From Labia minor (lineage: Eukaryota; Arthropoda; Insecta; Dermaptera; Spongiphoridae): a stretch of 64,000 nucleotides of DNA. Below are positions 1 through 10,720 of this stretch, piece after piece; position 1 is the stretch's first letter; each line of letters starts with the position of its first letter. The notes under the pieces were generated by a model. The model saw only the letters and a program-made list of their open reading frames with translations. It made no database searches and was not told the origin of the DNA. The position numbers were made by a program, and so were the translations under genes. Where the stretch lies: contig OY720350.1 in assembly GCA_963082975.1 (NCBI GenBank), positions 18,570,910 to 18,634,909 on the forward strand. The letters run 5' to 3'.

Positions 1-933
1 TCTAAAATTCTTATAATCCTCTTATAAATTTATTGGAATCATAAATTATTTATAATAATTTTGATAAGGATATAAAGGAAAATTCAATATATTTTTTGTT
101 TTATTAAAATATAATTAACCAGAAGTCCATAAATGAGCTTGATAAAGCAATTAAAATAAGAAAAGTACCAAATTAATAATATTTATATTTGTCTATAAAT
201 ATACTCACAGTAAAACTATTTAAAAGTTTGGAAAAGAATAAAATATCATCAAAAATTTAACGGTAAAAAAAATAATTTTAAAAAATATTTTAGAAGAAAA
301 AAATTTGATAATCTATATATATTGAAATAGAAAAACTTTACTTACTATAATTGCATATATAAGTATATAGAATTCCAAACTAATTCCTAACTAATAAATA
401 GCGACCACGTCAAAATGTACAATTATTGATTGACTTTTTGATGTAAAATCTAAAATTTTGGCTTTAGATGATTTTTTTAATATTTAATTCCCATCAATCA
501 ATTCATATAAATAGTAATGGGAGTTTATAGAGAAGGACTTGTGAGAGTAAAAGGGATTGTGTGAGTCAGATATGAATCAGAAGAGAGAGAAGAAGATGAA
601 GAATGGCGACCCCTAAATATCTAGGAAAAAGTTTAAAGAAAGAAAAAAGGAAGAAGAAGAGACAAAATAGATTAAGATCAATGTTTGATTTATAAAAACT
701 AAGCATGGAGGGGTTATTTTTTTCTGAAGAATTTTTTTTTTTTTATAAATTATTAAATCATTTTTAAAACTCATATCCCTAGATTTTTATTTACATTACA
801 AAAAAATTTTCTTTTTGCCTGATCCTCTTCATCTTTTTCATCAAAAAAACTGTAAAGGTTTATTTGGAGATAAATTATTTGAATTATAATAGCATATACT
901 TTTTTGTAAAAAAAAAAATATAAATGTTTATTA
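1..933. other. AT-rich intergenic stretch
   Basis: No gene or recognisable repeat seen. Mostly A/T homopolymer-rich sequence; the only complex part is a purine-rich stretch around 530-670 with GAGAGA and GAAGAAGA runs. Short open frames here are chance products of base composition. Confidence 0.5.
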
Positions 934-935
934 TA

Positions 936-2130
936 CAGTAAAAGCTCATTATTCGTGGGGTATATTTTCCACAAATATGCCGCGAATACAGAAACTGTGA
1001 ATATGGAATGGTAAACTATATGGGATTATAGGGGATACGTTCCTAGAAGACAAAATAAAAAAAAAGTAATAAAATCAATTTAATTGAAGTTTTTGAACAT
1101 TTTGATTAATTATTTTTTGGCTTCGGCCAGAGGTGGCCAACCCAAATGATCTTGCGGGCCACTTTGGAAATGCATCATGACTTCGCGGGCCGCATATAAA
1201 ATTATACATACCCATATTAGATTTAGACCAATTATAGATATTGTTTGGTGTAACAAATTGAAAAATAATGAATTTTTATTATGTTTACTATTATTTTTAC
1301 ATATAAAAATATATAATATAATAATAATGATACTGAATGCACATTGTAAAAAATATATAATACTAAAAATAAAAGAAGAAACAACGAAATAAAAAAAATG
1401 AAATCATATTTATTTCACTAGTGCGATATTTGTTTCATGAGGGCGCAGAATATAAAAGTGTGATGAATCTCGCGGGCCGCAAAAATGTTTACGGCGGGCC
1501 ACATGCGGCCCGCGGGCCGCGGGTTGACCACCCCTGGCTTAGGCAATGGTTTGAAGAATTTTGTAATTTGTAATTGCTTGGCAGTTATTAAAAGCTCCTT
1601 CAATTCAGACTGATACGCAACAACCGCATTAACAATTTGCGTCTTAAAAATAAGACTTCGTTGCATATTAATACAAATACACACATACACCAATAATTTA
1701 ATATTTCCTCCAAGTCGGTTTCAGTCAAATCTTCATCTTGCGATTCAAGAAATTCCTGAAAGTCACTTAATTTCATCTGTTCGAACCCATCTCGTCCTAT
1801 CCCATTCATGATTTCGGCTATGTTTGCAGTTAAAGTTTGAACTTGCACAGATTCTTTGTCATTTTCCGCAGTCAGAGCATGCCACAGTTTTTCCAGCATG
1901 ACTTCAATATGTGTGGCTTCAGTTTGTTTACATTCTCAAAAACACCCCCATCGCGGTGAATGCGTCCATTTGAAGCATTTACAAAGGATACTGGGTTTAA
2001 TAACTATTAGAATCCTTTTATTATTATGTAAATACTTATTTGATCCGCGAATAAATAAATTTTTAGCCGCGAATTTAGGAATTAGTGAATAGTGAAAACG
2101 CGAAATGCCAAACCCCTGTTGAAACACTGT
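936..2130 (-). mobile_element. Tigger/pogo DNA transposon remnant
   Basis: Decayed Tc1/mariner-superfamily (pogo/Tigger) transposon. The left end starts with CAGTAAAAGC directly after a TA dinucleotide, and both ends contain the 'CGCGAATA...CACTATTC' type text common in Tigger termini; a TA also follows the right end near 2131, with one unmatched base. On the minus strand, two fragments read like the C-terminal part of a Tigger transposase: an acidic stretch with SDFQEFLESQDEDLTETDLE (about 1720-1790), which resembles the family's 'ELLxxHxEELTxEDL' motif, and a tail with VVAYQSELKELL...ITKFFKPLPK (about 1545-1640), which matches the usual 'YKELxxEKKRKxxQxxLxxFF' ending. The DDE catalytic part is missing, so this is an internally deleted, inactive copy. 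A hAT MITE has inserted into it. Confidence 0.72.
1128..1536. mobile_element. hAT MITE inside the Tigger remnant
   Basis: Non-autonomous hAT element. Terminal inverted repeats are CAGAGGTGGCCAACCC on the left and GGGTTGACCACCCCTG on the right (14 of 16 paired). It is flanked by an 8-bp duplication, gcttcggc (1120-1127) and gcttaggc (1537-1544), 7 of 8 identical, the length typical of hAT. Subterminal regions are rich in GCGGGCC motifs on both sides (1156-1193 and 1472-1522), likely transposase-binding repeats. The centre is AT-rich and non-coding. Confidence 0.85.
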
Positions 2131-2132
2131 TA

Positions 2133-3559
2133 AATACATCTTAAACACCAGATTTGTATAAAAAATAACTAAATAATTATTTTTTAAATTATTTCTTACG
2201 TTCAAATAAATTAATACTCCTATAGCCAAACTTAATCGTATCAGTGTCGCATATTAAGAAGAAATCTTTATATGTTAATTTATTTATTTGATATAAAATT
2301 AATTTATTCGAACATGAAAACCAGAATAGATATACCAGAAAGATATTTTAATGAAAAAATTTTGAAAAATTGATTCATAATTAATAATTATTATTTATTA
2401 TACATTATAAACATTTTAATTAGATATAAATAATAAATTAATATTCCTATAACCAAACTTATACAATTTGAAGTAATCATTAAGTATATCACTGTGTATT
2501 GGAATAATGAAATTTAAAATGATTTATTTAATATGCGAATATGTATATTACAAATATAATTATTATTATTATTATTATTTTTAGAATAGGTATCCCAGGA
2601 TATAAACGCAATATTACCAGATCGTATCAGTATCTGTTATTAAAATGCAATCTTTATATTTTAATTTATCAACAAATACATAAATATAAATGAATATCCT
2701 AACACTATTGATTGACTAAAAAAAACCACCCTGGATAATTCTAAAATAAATAATGATCATAGCAACATTGAAAATCACTTTGACCCATCAAATTAAATTC
2801 AATAAAGGAAATCATTGACTGTTTAAATTTCAAAATAAATTAGAAACAAATTAACATATCACTCTCAAAAAAACAAAAATCTCGAAATGATCTTAAAATG
2901 ATTATTAATAAGAATAAATAATTAAAATAACTTACAAAAAAAAAAAAAAAAAAAAAAAACAAAAAATTACTTTCTATTCAGAATAATTAAAAATAAATAT
3001 AGTTATCATTTCATTTACTAATTATATTTATTATATATTTTATTTTTTGAAAATTATCTTTAATCTTTAATTTCTGATTAATGTGTGAAATTCTTTTTTT
3101 TAAAAAAAAGCATTAATTTTACTTTTAATTAAGAGTAGATAACATTTTGATGTTTTACAGTTAAGGATACTTTTTAATTTATCTAATCATTCATAAATAA
3201 ATTGATAAATGAGACGTTAATCAAGACAATGTTCATTCATGTCTTATAAACTACCTGGATAAAATTATAATCTCATGGACATTGATATATATTATAATGA
3301 TCCTATGGCAATCTATATAATGACAACCAAAAATTTTATCAGATTTTGAAATTGGAATTCTGAAATTGATCAAAAGAACCCTAAATTAAAAAACAAAACA
3401 ACAACAAATAAAAAAAAATCAGATATATATATGTAGTTGAGAGAGAAAACTAATCGTAGTAATATGTGGAACAAGTAGAAAATTGCTTTCTTGCTTATAA
3501 AATATTCAACGTTTCGTTGGTGTTTGTTATCATTCTTAATGATTCTAATTTTCAATGGT
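2133..3559. other. AT-rich intergenic stretch
   Basis: No gene or intact element seen. Contains a poly(A) tract at about 2935-2960 and an ATT microsatellite at about 2560-2582. The stretch 3200-3340 is a little more complex but not recognised. Confidence 0.5.
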
Positions 3560-3960
3560 GATCTTATCTCACTAACCTTCTTGGATCTATTATAAAGAAA
3601 TAAATAATTCGGAATTCGATCTCTATCTCTTTCGACATAATATGTTGGTTTAGAGAGCTTACCTGATAAAGGTGAGATATATATATGGACTGACCCCTCT
3701 CTCTCTGTCCTTTATGGCAGGGTACCATTTAAGGCGTGGGAGGGCGGTTGGCACCCTTGCTTTTCCCATAAATAAATTCGATCTGGCTCCATGGACATTA
3801 TCACAAGTCGGGGATCTTCCGAATCACCCCCGAGGCAGGTGGTTGTCAATCGATGGATCGTTTCCTGTAAAAAGAAATAAAAAACAATTAGAAAGACAGG
3901 TCAGTGTAGTTGAATGAACGATGCTTCATTTACGGGTAAGATCATAACAATAGGCAAATT
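3560..3960. other. GC-richer island, candidate exon or conserved non-coding DNA
   Basis: A stretch with markedly higher GC and complexity than its surroundings. A pyrimidine tract ending in TTATGGCAG at 3720 looks like a splice acceptor, followed by an open frame (3721 on, beginning GYHLRRGRAVG in one frame) and a weak possible donor GTAAAAAG after 3866. The peptide is not recognised and the donor is poor, so conserved regulatory DNA is as likely as an exon. Confidence 0.25.
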
Positions 3961-4120
3961 ATTCTCATTTCCTGATTGGGAATATAATAATAAAAAATGA
4001 ACGATTCCAATCTTTCAATATCCGCTTATGAATGAATTTCTCACTTTTTATCTACTTATATTATTTATTATTGTATAAGAAACAATAACAATATTATATT
4101 AATATCTATAAAATCTAACG

Positions 4121-4311
4121 CAGGAGTGTCTAAACTGAGCACAAAACCCTTTGAAATGCGGCCCAAACGGAAATATTTAAATTTTTTCAAAAAGAAAAAA
4201 AAAGTTAAATGATTTTGGGATCAAATTTTTAAATATTTCCGACTTTTTAAAATTTTTCAATATGGTTCTAAAAAAAAAAGGTAAAATGATATTTATGTAC
4301 GGTCCAGCATT
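4121..4311. mobile_element. hAT MITE, left part, interrupted by a family A element
   Basis: Begins CAGGAGTGTCTAAACTG and contains text shared with the complete copy at 61838-62018 (AAAACCCTTTGA, ATGCGGCCCAAACG, GTCCAGCAT). The homology stops in a T run where the family A element starts at about 4312. A short AGACCCTG at about 4981-4988, just beyond that element, may be what remains of the right end. No clear duplication survives. Confidence 0.6.
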
Positions 4312-4957
4312 TTTTACCGACCGACGATAGTAAGGGAGGTATTGTTTTCACACCAAATTTCACATGTGGAGATTTTTACATATCTCCACGAATCATGCAT
4401 TTTCTAAACAGAAAAAAGTATTTTTAGCATGATGTCTGTCCGTCCGTCTGTTCGTCTGTCCGTCTGTCCGTCCGTATAGATGTGTACAGCCTGAACGGCT
4501 CAACCGATTTTGATGAAATTTGGTATATTTACTTAATGCATCAGTGGGATGAATTGATCAACTTTTGGTGTATATCCGGAGACCGGAAGTGGTAGTATTA
4601 GCGATCGACGATAGGAAGGTAAGGGTTATTTTCACACCAAATTTCACATGAGGAGATTTTTTTATATATCACCACGAATCATACTCTTTGTATTGGTTTT
4701 ATCCTCGGGAAAATCATATTTATTAGTTTTTTCTTGATTTAAAATTATATGACGTCATCCAGCCATTCATGACGTCACAGCCTGGTCTTACATATATATT
4801 ATAAATAAAATAAAATTAAAAATATTTATGTTATATGCCTATCTGATTTTTATTACATTAATAGATATATTAAAATTATTTGAAATTGTTTCTGTAGCTG
4901 GAAATTAATTTACTTCAAACCGTTGGTCGGTTCGGACCTGGCCACAGGTCAACTTAT
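4312..4957 (+). mobile_element. Helentron-like element, family A, single full copy
   Basis: Non-autonomous element of about 650 bp, one of at least seven family A copies here. From the 5' end: T-run, subterminal repeat ACCGACCGACG, GGGAGGTATTGTTTTCACACC, a GTCT/GTCC tetranucleotide microsatellite (about 4434-4475), a core ending GATGAAATTTGGTATATT (about 4511-4530), then a TGACGTCA-containing segment. At the 3' end comes the inverted subterminal repeat (CGTTGGTCGGTT), followed by a hairpin GACCTG-GCCA-CAGGTC (4935-4950) and AACTTATTT. Subterminal inverted repeats plus a 3' hairpin, T-rich junctions and no target duplication fit the Helentron/HINE group (which includes the GTCY-bearing mini-me type) better than any TIR transposon. 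It encodes no protein. Confidence 0.72.
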
Positions 4958-5551
4958 TTTTTTATGTGAAGTATTTTTTTAGACCCTGCATGTTTGTCCA
5001 AAGTTTCCCCGTGTCACTTTGCACCTTTAGTGTATTGGAAGTTTTTGTATTTTCAGCTATTACATATTTATTTTCATAATTTAGTTTTATGATCAAATTT
5101 TTGCATAACGGCTCATGGCTCGGAGAAAAGGTAAAATCCTTTTGGAGAGAGAAGTCACAAACAAGTCATTATCAATACTATATTCGAAATTTATATCTTG
5201 TTTGTTTACATGAAATAAAAAATTCATCTTAATACATACGAATTATAATTACCCAACTTCCCAAAACACTTATTTTTGAAAAAATGTCCATACATATCCT
5301 TGGAGGGAGGTTGACTTCAAGAAAACCCTTCACGGGGAGACATTGGACATTTTACAAAGATGGACGTCGTTGAGAAACGGGTTTTCCTGGAGATTTTTAA
5401 AAATCTCGGATAAACCTTAATCTTCAGGCTACCTAATGACCCCTTGAAAACTTTTTTAGTGTTTATGGCGTCTTAGAAAAAAATTAAGAAACAAAAAGTG
5501 TCCAGAGTCACCCCGGTTTTCCCTATATTATATAATATTTTGTGGTCTAAC

Positions 5552-5589
<38 letters not shown>

Positions 5590-6480
5590 TTAGAAATAAT
5601 ATATTAGACGACAAAAAACTATAACATAAATAATTCGATTTTAAAGATTCATAAATAAAAACTTTTCAAATATTGATTGATTTAAAATTAAAAATAAAAA
5701 TTAAATGAAAATATAAGAAATATGTTGTTTTGTTTTTTACTAATGTACTTTGCATAATTATCTAGTATATTATTATATATATATTAATATTAATCGTGAA
5801 TTCATGTAAATTATACTCCGTGAAAGATTTTTTTTTCTTTATTTTTCATTACTTACTATTCATAGCCATGTCACTTTTTCATTTGGTTACTTATTAAAAT
5901 AAGTAGTAAGTCTTCATTAAGAAAGCCTTCCAGCAAAATAAATGTTGTTTTTTTTACTCTCAATTCTAAGTTAATATTCATTTACAAATTGCATAAGACA
6001 AAAAGGCAAATTGTCACATAGTAGATGCTTTGTTGGAAGAAATAATAAATAGTAATTAGTTATATTGGAATTCCTATAGAAATTCATAATAACAAACTTA
6101 TTAGCATATAAAATGGCTTTTCGCTTATTGTCTTTTCTATTCTTTAAATAATAAATTAGTTTTTGAGATCATTTTGGCAAATAAATATCAAACAATAATT
6201 TAAATAACAACTCGTAAAACAAAATAGAAATTATCATAAAGTAATAATTCTCACGGCCCTATGAATTTGTAATTTAATGTTGTAAATCAACTTGTTTTTG
6301 TATCTTGTTGGTTGCTCTGACAAAGATTTCGGGATATTAATTATATAAATAAATCAATTCAATTCGAGATCGAAAGATGAAAGTCAACCTGAACATTCTG
6401 TTATCAATGACTTAGTTTAATTTAATAAATAAATAAAAATAAATAAAAATATGCAAAATAAATTTCATTAATTTATCGAG
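4958..6480. other. AT-rich stretch with a possible degenerate element
   Basis: Between about 4985 and 5525 two short segments (TTTCCCCGTGTCACTTTGCACC on the left, AGAGTCACCCCGGTTTTCC on the right) look like a weak inverted pair, perhaps the ends of a decayed TIR element with non-coding content. An (AT)n tract lies at about 5551-5584. The rest is AT-rich with nothing recognised. Confidence 0.3.
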
Positions 6481-6484
6481 AAAT

Positions 6485-7130
6485 AGTATTAACATCCAAA
6501 AACTTATTATACAAGATATAGAATTTGAAAATGTAGAAAAATTTTAATACTTAGGTTCTATGATAACGAAAGATAATAATATTCGAGATGAGTTTAAAGC
6601 GAGGTTACAATCGGGAAACGCCTGTTATCATGCAATAAAGGGGCTTATCGCGTCAAAATTATTATCAAAGGGGATAAAAGTTAAAATATATAAAACAATT
6701 ATTTTAGCGGTTGTATTATATGGGTTTGAGGCATGGTCTATGACCTTAGGTGACCAGAGTAGATTTAGAGTATTAGAGAATAGGATTCTGTGAAGTATTC
6801 ATGGGCCAAAGAAAGATGAGGTAATGAGGAATTGCATGACCTCTATGCATCTCCAGATATAGTTAGAATTATAAAATCGAGAAGGCTACGGTGAGCAGGA
6901 CACGTGGCTAGAATGGGAGAAGATAGAATGGCAAAAAATATATTGGGAGACCGAGTGGGAAATGCCCGCTAGGAAGACCAAGGACGCGGTAAGTGGACAT
7001 TGTAGGAAGGGACGTGAGAGAGATAGTAGAGGATAGGGACTGGAAGGTTGTGTCTCAGAATAGGAACACTTGGAGGGGTGCGGCCAAGAACTTTCGAGTT
7101 CCGTAGAGTCACATAGATAGATAGATATCA
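6485..7130 (+). mobile_element. LINE fragment: reverse transcriptase C-terminus and 3' end
   Basis: 5'-truncated non-LTR retrotransposon. The frame 6560-6793 (continuous upstream with VEKF-YLGSM apart from one stop) encodes the thumb-proximal part of the reverse transcriptase: YLGSMITKDN, a KARLQSGNACYHAIKGL helix and VVLYGFEAWSMT. A stop follows, then the coding continues in another frame with PDIVRIIKSRRLR, then AGHVARMGEDRMAKNILG, the well-known LINE ORF2 C-terminal signature, with TGG changed to TGA before AGHVARM and later breaks. The tail GTAGAGTCACATAGATAGATAG ends in an ATAG microsatellite at about 7107-7127. Clade is not certain. Related copies lie at 21614-23880 and 62140-63120. Confidence 0.85.
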
Positions 7131-7134
7131 AGGA

Positions 7135-8213
7135 TGATTTTAGATGTCTAAGAATTCAATAAATAAATTAAATAAAAAATATTTTAGAAAAATTTAGAAA
7201 AAAAATTAGATAAAAGATAAAGTAGTAATCCTTTTGGATTTATATAAATTAGTTAATATAAATTAATGTGAGTTTATAATTAAAGATTTAATTTTTAAAA
7301 CATTTATTTTTTTTTAAGTTTAGGACTCAATTTTTTGACTTAACCATCTTTTAAATCCATCTTTGCGTAAAAATAAGTAAAATTTTATTTAAACTACCTC
7401 AAATTAATAAAAATCAATAAAAAAAAATTACTATCTTACAAATCTCCAACTAAACATTTATTTATTTTACAAAATTAGTTAATATTAATATCAAATTTCC
7501 TTAATTAACAACTGAAGATTCGTAATAGTGTTTTTTTTTTTTTTTTTTTATTATTAATTTATAAAATTTTATACTTTGTTAAAAAGGCATGTACCAATTT
7601 ATGCATTAAATTGAAAAATAAATTAATTTCCTTGTAAAATCATTTTTATCTCCTCTTCTATATTTATATTATTATTATATATATTTTTTATGTATATAAT
7701 TTAAAATGATTAAACCGCCCCTACTTGCTATGATCTCATTTTTCATCATGAAAATTTATTTAAAAAAAAAAATCTCCATAATTTGCGGCATCTTGATATA
7801 ATAATCATCGGGTTTGACTTGTTTTTTTTTTTTATTAATTCCTCTTCAACTAAGAAGTTTTTATTTTTTTATATAAATTTTAAATATGATGATTAAAATT
7901 GCTCAAAGAAACATACATAGAAAAAATAAATTTAAATTTAATCAAAATAAATAAAAACTAATTAAACGCATGCTTTTTATATAAAAATACACATAACTTT
8001 TACTTATTTTAGATTTTATCGATTTTTTTTTATAAATTACTAGCTTATTGGCCAACTTATAGTGATGATATTTTCTATTTTAAAAAGGATGAATTCAATG
8101 TTATTGATAAGAGTTCAACCGGGGTAATTTTTTTTTTTTTTTTTTTTTGAAAGATCTTCAAAAATATTTCTTTTAACATATTTAATTAAAATTCTCAAAC
8201 AGTATTTTTACTA
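7135..8213. other. AT-rich intergenic stretch
   Basis: No gene or element recognised. Long T/A homopolymers at about 7531-7550 and 8129-8148 dominate. Confidence 0.5.
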
Positions 8214-9304
8214 TCTATATATATAAAAGAGAATGTCTATATGTCTGTCTCGCCTAAACTCAAAAACTACCCGTCCGATTGCGATGAAACTTTCAGGGAT
8301 TGTTGTGGGCATACCAAGGAAGGTTTTAGTGTAGTTAAATCCAAAATTAATTTAATTAGTAATATTTTGGTAATAGTCTATTTATGGTTACCATGGTTAC
8401 ATTGAAAAATTTACAATAAATAAATAAAAATAATTGGAAATCTTTTCAACTTATTATTTTGATAAATTTTATTAATATTTTTAATTTTTTTTAAACTGTC
8501 AAAAATAACATACCCATAACAGTTGTAATAAAAATAAAAATATAAATCACAATGTAAGTAAAATATTGAATCATTTTATTTCTATTGTTTCAATTATTGT
8601 TTGAATATTTATTAAATTTATTTATAGATTTATTTACATATTTAAATGTATATTTAATAAATTTATTTGTTGATTCTTAATAATAATAATTCCAATTACT
8701 TTCTTCAAATTTTTTTTTATTTAAAAGCATATTCAGCATTGAAATTGCCATTAAATATGCAGGTAATTGGAACTCCATCATGTAATATTAGCAAATATTC
8801 TGGGATGGGAAAAATACTAAGATCATGTCATGTCCTATTAAATATTTTGAATTTTATTTTGAATCATACAATGGTAATGAAATAATGTAGGTAGACTTTT
8901 GAGACAAACAATAAGAATCTCTATAATAAGAGAATATACTTATTCCGAAAACTGTTAATTAAAATGTAATAACTATTAACAATTAATAAAGTAGAAATAA
9001 ATTTTCCAACAAATAAAAATGTAATAATTATTAACAAAAAATAAAATAAAAATGTAATAATAAAAAATAAAATTTCAATTAAATTCATTTAATAAATTAT
9101 TATTATTACTATTATTATTATTTGTAATAATTCCAATAAAAATAAATAAAAATAAAAAAAAAAAGTCCAATTAAAACTAAAATTTCAATTATATTCATTT
9201 AATACAATATTATTATTATTATTATTATTAATTGTTCAGTTATCACATACGTATATATGTATACAGACACACATGCAAAAGCGAAGCTTTGCCGGGTCTG
9301 CTAG
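8214..9304 (+). mobile_element. Non-autonomous Helitron (family C)
   Basis: Starts TCTATATATATAAAAGAG and ends GGGTCTGCTAG, with an A immediately before (8213) and a T immediately after (9305), the A/T insertion point of canonical Helitrons. Eight bases before the CTAG is a hairpin, GCAAAAGCGAAGCTTTGC (9275-9292), as expected for the Helitron 3' terminus. No target duplication and no inverted repeats. Near the 5' end a short GTCTATATGTCTGTCTC stretch precedes a core with CCGATTGCGATGAAACTTTC, which parallels the internal module of families A and B. The interior is AT-rich with ATT microsatellites; the short open frame at 8667-8885 does not resemble Rep or helicase, so the element depends on proteins made elsewhere. 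Confidence 0.85.
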
Positions 9305-9778
9305 TATTTTATAAATAGTCATTTGTTTATAAATAAAATCTATATAGAACTTTTGTTTGTTAAATTTATTATATTTAATGAACACGAGTGTTGACATATT
9401 TATCCAATTATCAATTAGTTTATTTGAAGTAAGCGGATATAGGACAAAAAGCCTAATTTGACCACAAAAGAAGAAGAAAAAGGTAGGTGGAGACATCGTT
9501 AGTTCATGTGAAGACAGTAGCTTTACCCCGAAGTAGATGTCAAAATCTACCCGCAAAGCTAAACTTTACACTTAAAAAGTAATATAAAAAAATTAAAAAT
9601 CAATTCCTAAAACTATTTAACACTTTGTGCCATACGATAGCCGAACGTTGAAGGCCGATTTCTTTTTCTCTTATAAAACTAAAATTAATTTTGAAATTTA
9701 ATTAATGAATTGATTTTTGAAAAAATTGTATTAACATCAAATGTCAACCACTAAAAATTTAAAAAAAATATATTTAAA
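9305..9778. other. AT-rich intergenic stretch
   Basis: No gene or repeat family recognised. The part 9440-9560 is slightly GC-richer but gives only a chance open frame. Confidence 0.45.
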
Positions 9779-9786
9779 CTTGAGTG

Positions 9787-10069
9787 CAGTGATGTATTGG
9801 TAAAATAAGAAGTAAGAGAACGCATAGTGGAAGCAAAAAAAAGTCCTATTTTCAGCAAACTATTTTTTCCCATATATAAGTTTTTATTTTTATAAGTTTT
9901 TATTTTTTCTTATTCTTACTATACAAAATATTAATGAACATATAAAAAGAAATTCTAACAGTAGATTTAAGTTGGAATTGTTGAGACATGAAAAAGTACT
10001 AGAACGCGTTCCGTTTCTGAAAAAAGGTAAGGGAACGTTTCACCGCGTTCCCCTCCCAATACACCACTG
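9787..10069. mobile_element. hAT MITE, 'CAGTGATGTATTGG' family, copy 1
   Basis: Ends are CAGTGATGTATTGG and CCAATACACCACTG (13 of 14 paired), flanked by 8-bp cttgagtg (9779-9786) and cttaagtg (10070-10077), 7 of 8 identical. Non-coding interior with a GGGAACG...CGTTCCC inverted segment near the right end. Two further copies are at 38170-38393 and 39450-39706. Confidence 0.88.
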
Positions 10070-10116
10070 CTTAAGTGGATAAATAAAATCTGCTTTATTA
10101 GCGATTTAAAATTTGC

Positions 10117-10156
<40 letters not shown>

Positions 10157-10720
10157 GAGAGAATGTGAATTAATAGTAGTAATTGAAAAATAAATATAAT
10201 TATTAAACTTACCACTAAATAAATAATTACCATTAAATAATTAATTGCTCTTCTTTTTCTTGATTATTAATCGATTTAAATTTTACAATTTTAATATATA
10301 TTAATTGCCAAATTTTTCTCTTATCCCTGTAGACCATAGGTTCTTAAACTTATGTACTCCACGGACCCCCACTTGAAAAAATTTTTTTTGACGGACCCCC
10401 ATCACAACTTTAGGTACTTTACGTCATTTTATTAATTAATTTCTGGCTTACGATCTCATAAGGACAAGGATATATGATGAATATTTCTAATAGTGATTGG
10501 TGAATAACGATTTTTTTGCATATTGTAGAACACATTTTATTAGAAATTATAATATTGAAGAAAGAAAATACAAACATTGTCATAGCAACAAATCTCACAA
10601 ATTATAATGGGTACTTACATTAAATTCATATAAATATTTTATAATTTTTTTCAGAAAATATTAAATAAGAAATATTTTAAAAAATAACTGCATCTATCTC
10701 ATTAAATATAACTTACATAT

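Noticed and set aside
3672-3917. 81-codon frame with an acceptor-like upstream sequence
   Set aside because: The donor is weak, the peptide is unrecognised and no neighbouring exon was found, so it is not called as a CDS.
8667-8885. 72-codon frame inside the Helitron
   Set aside because: No match to Rep, helicase or RPA motifs; probably chance.
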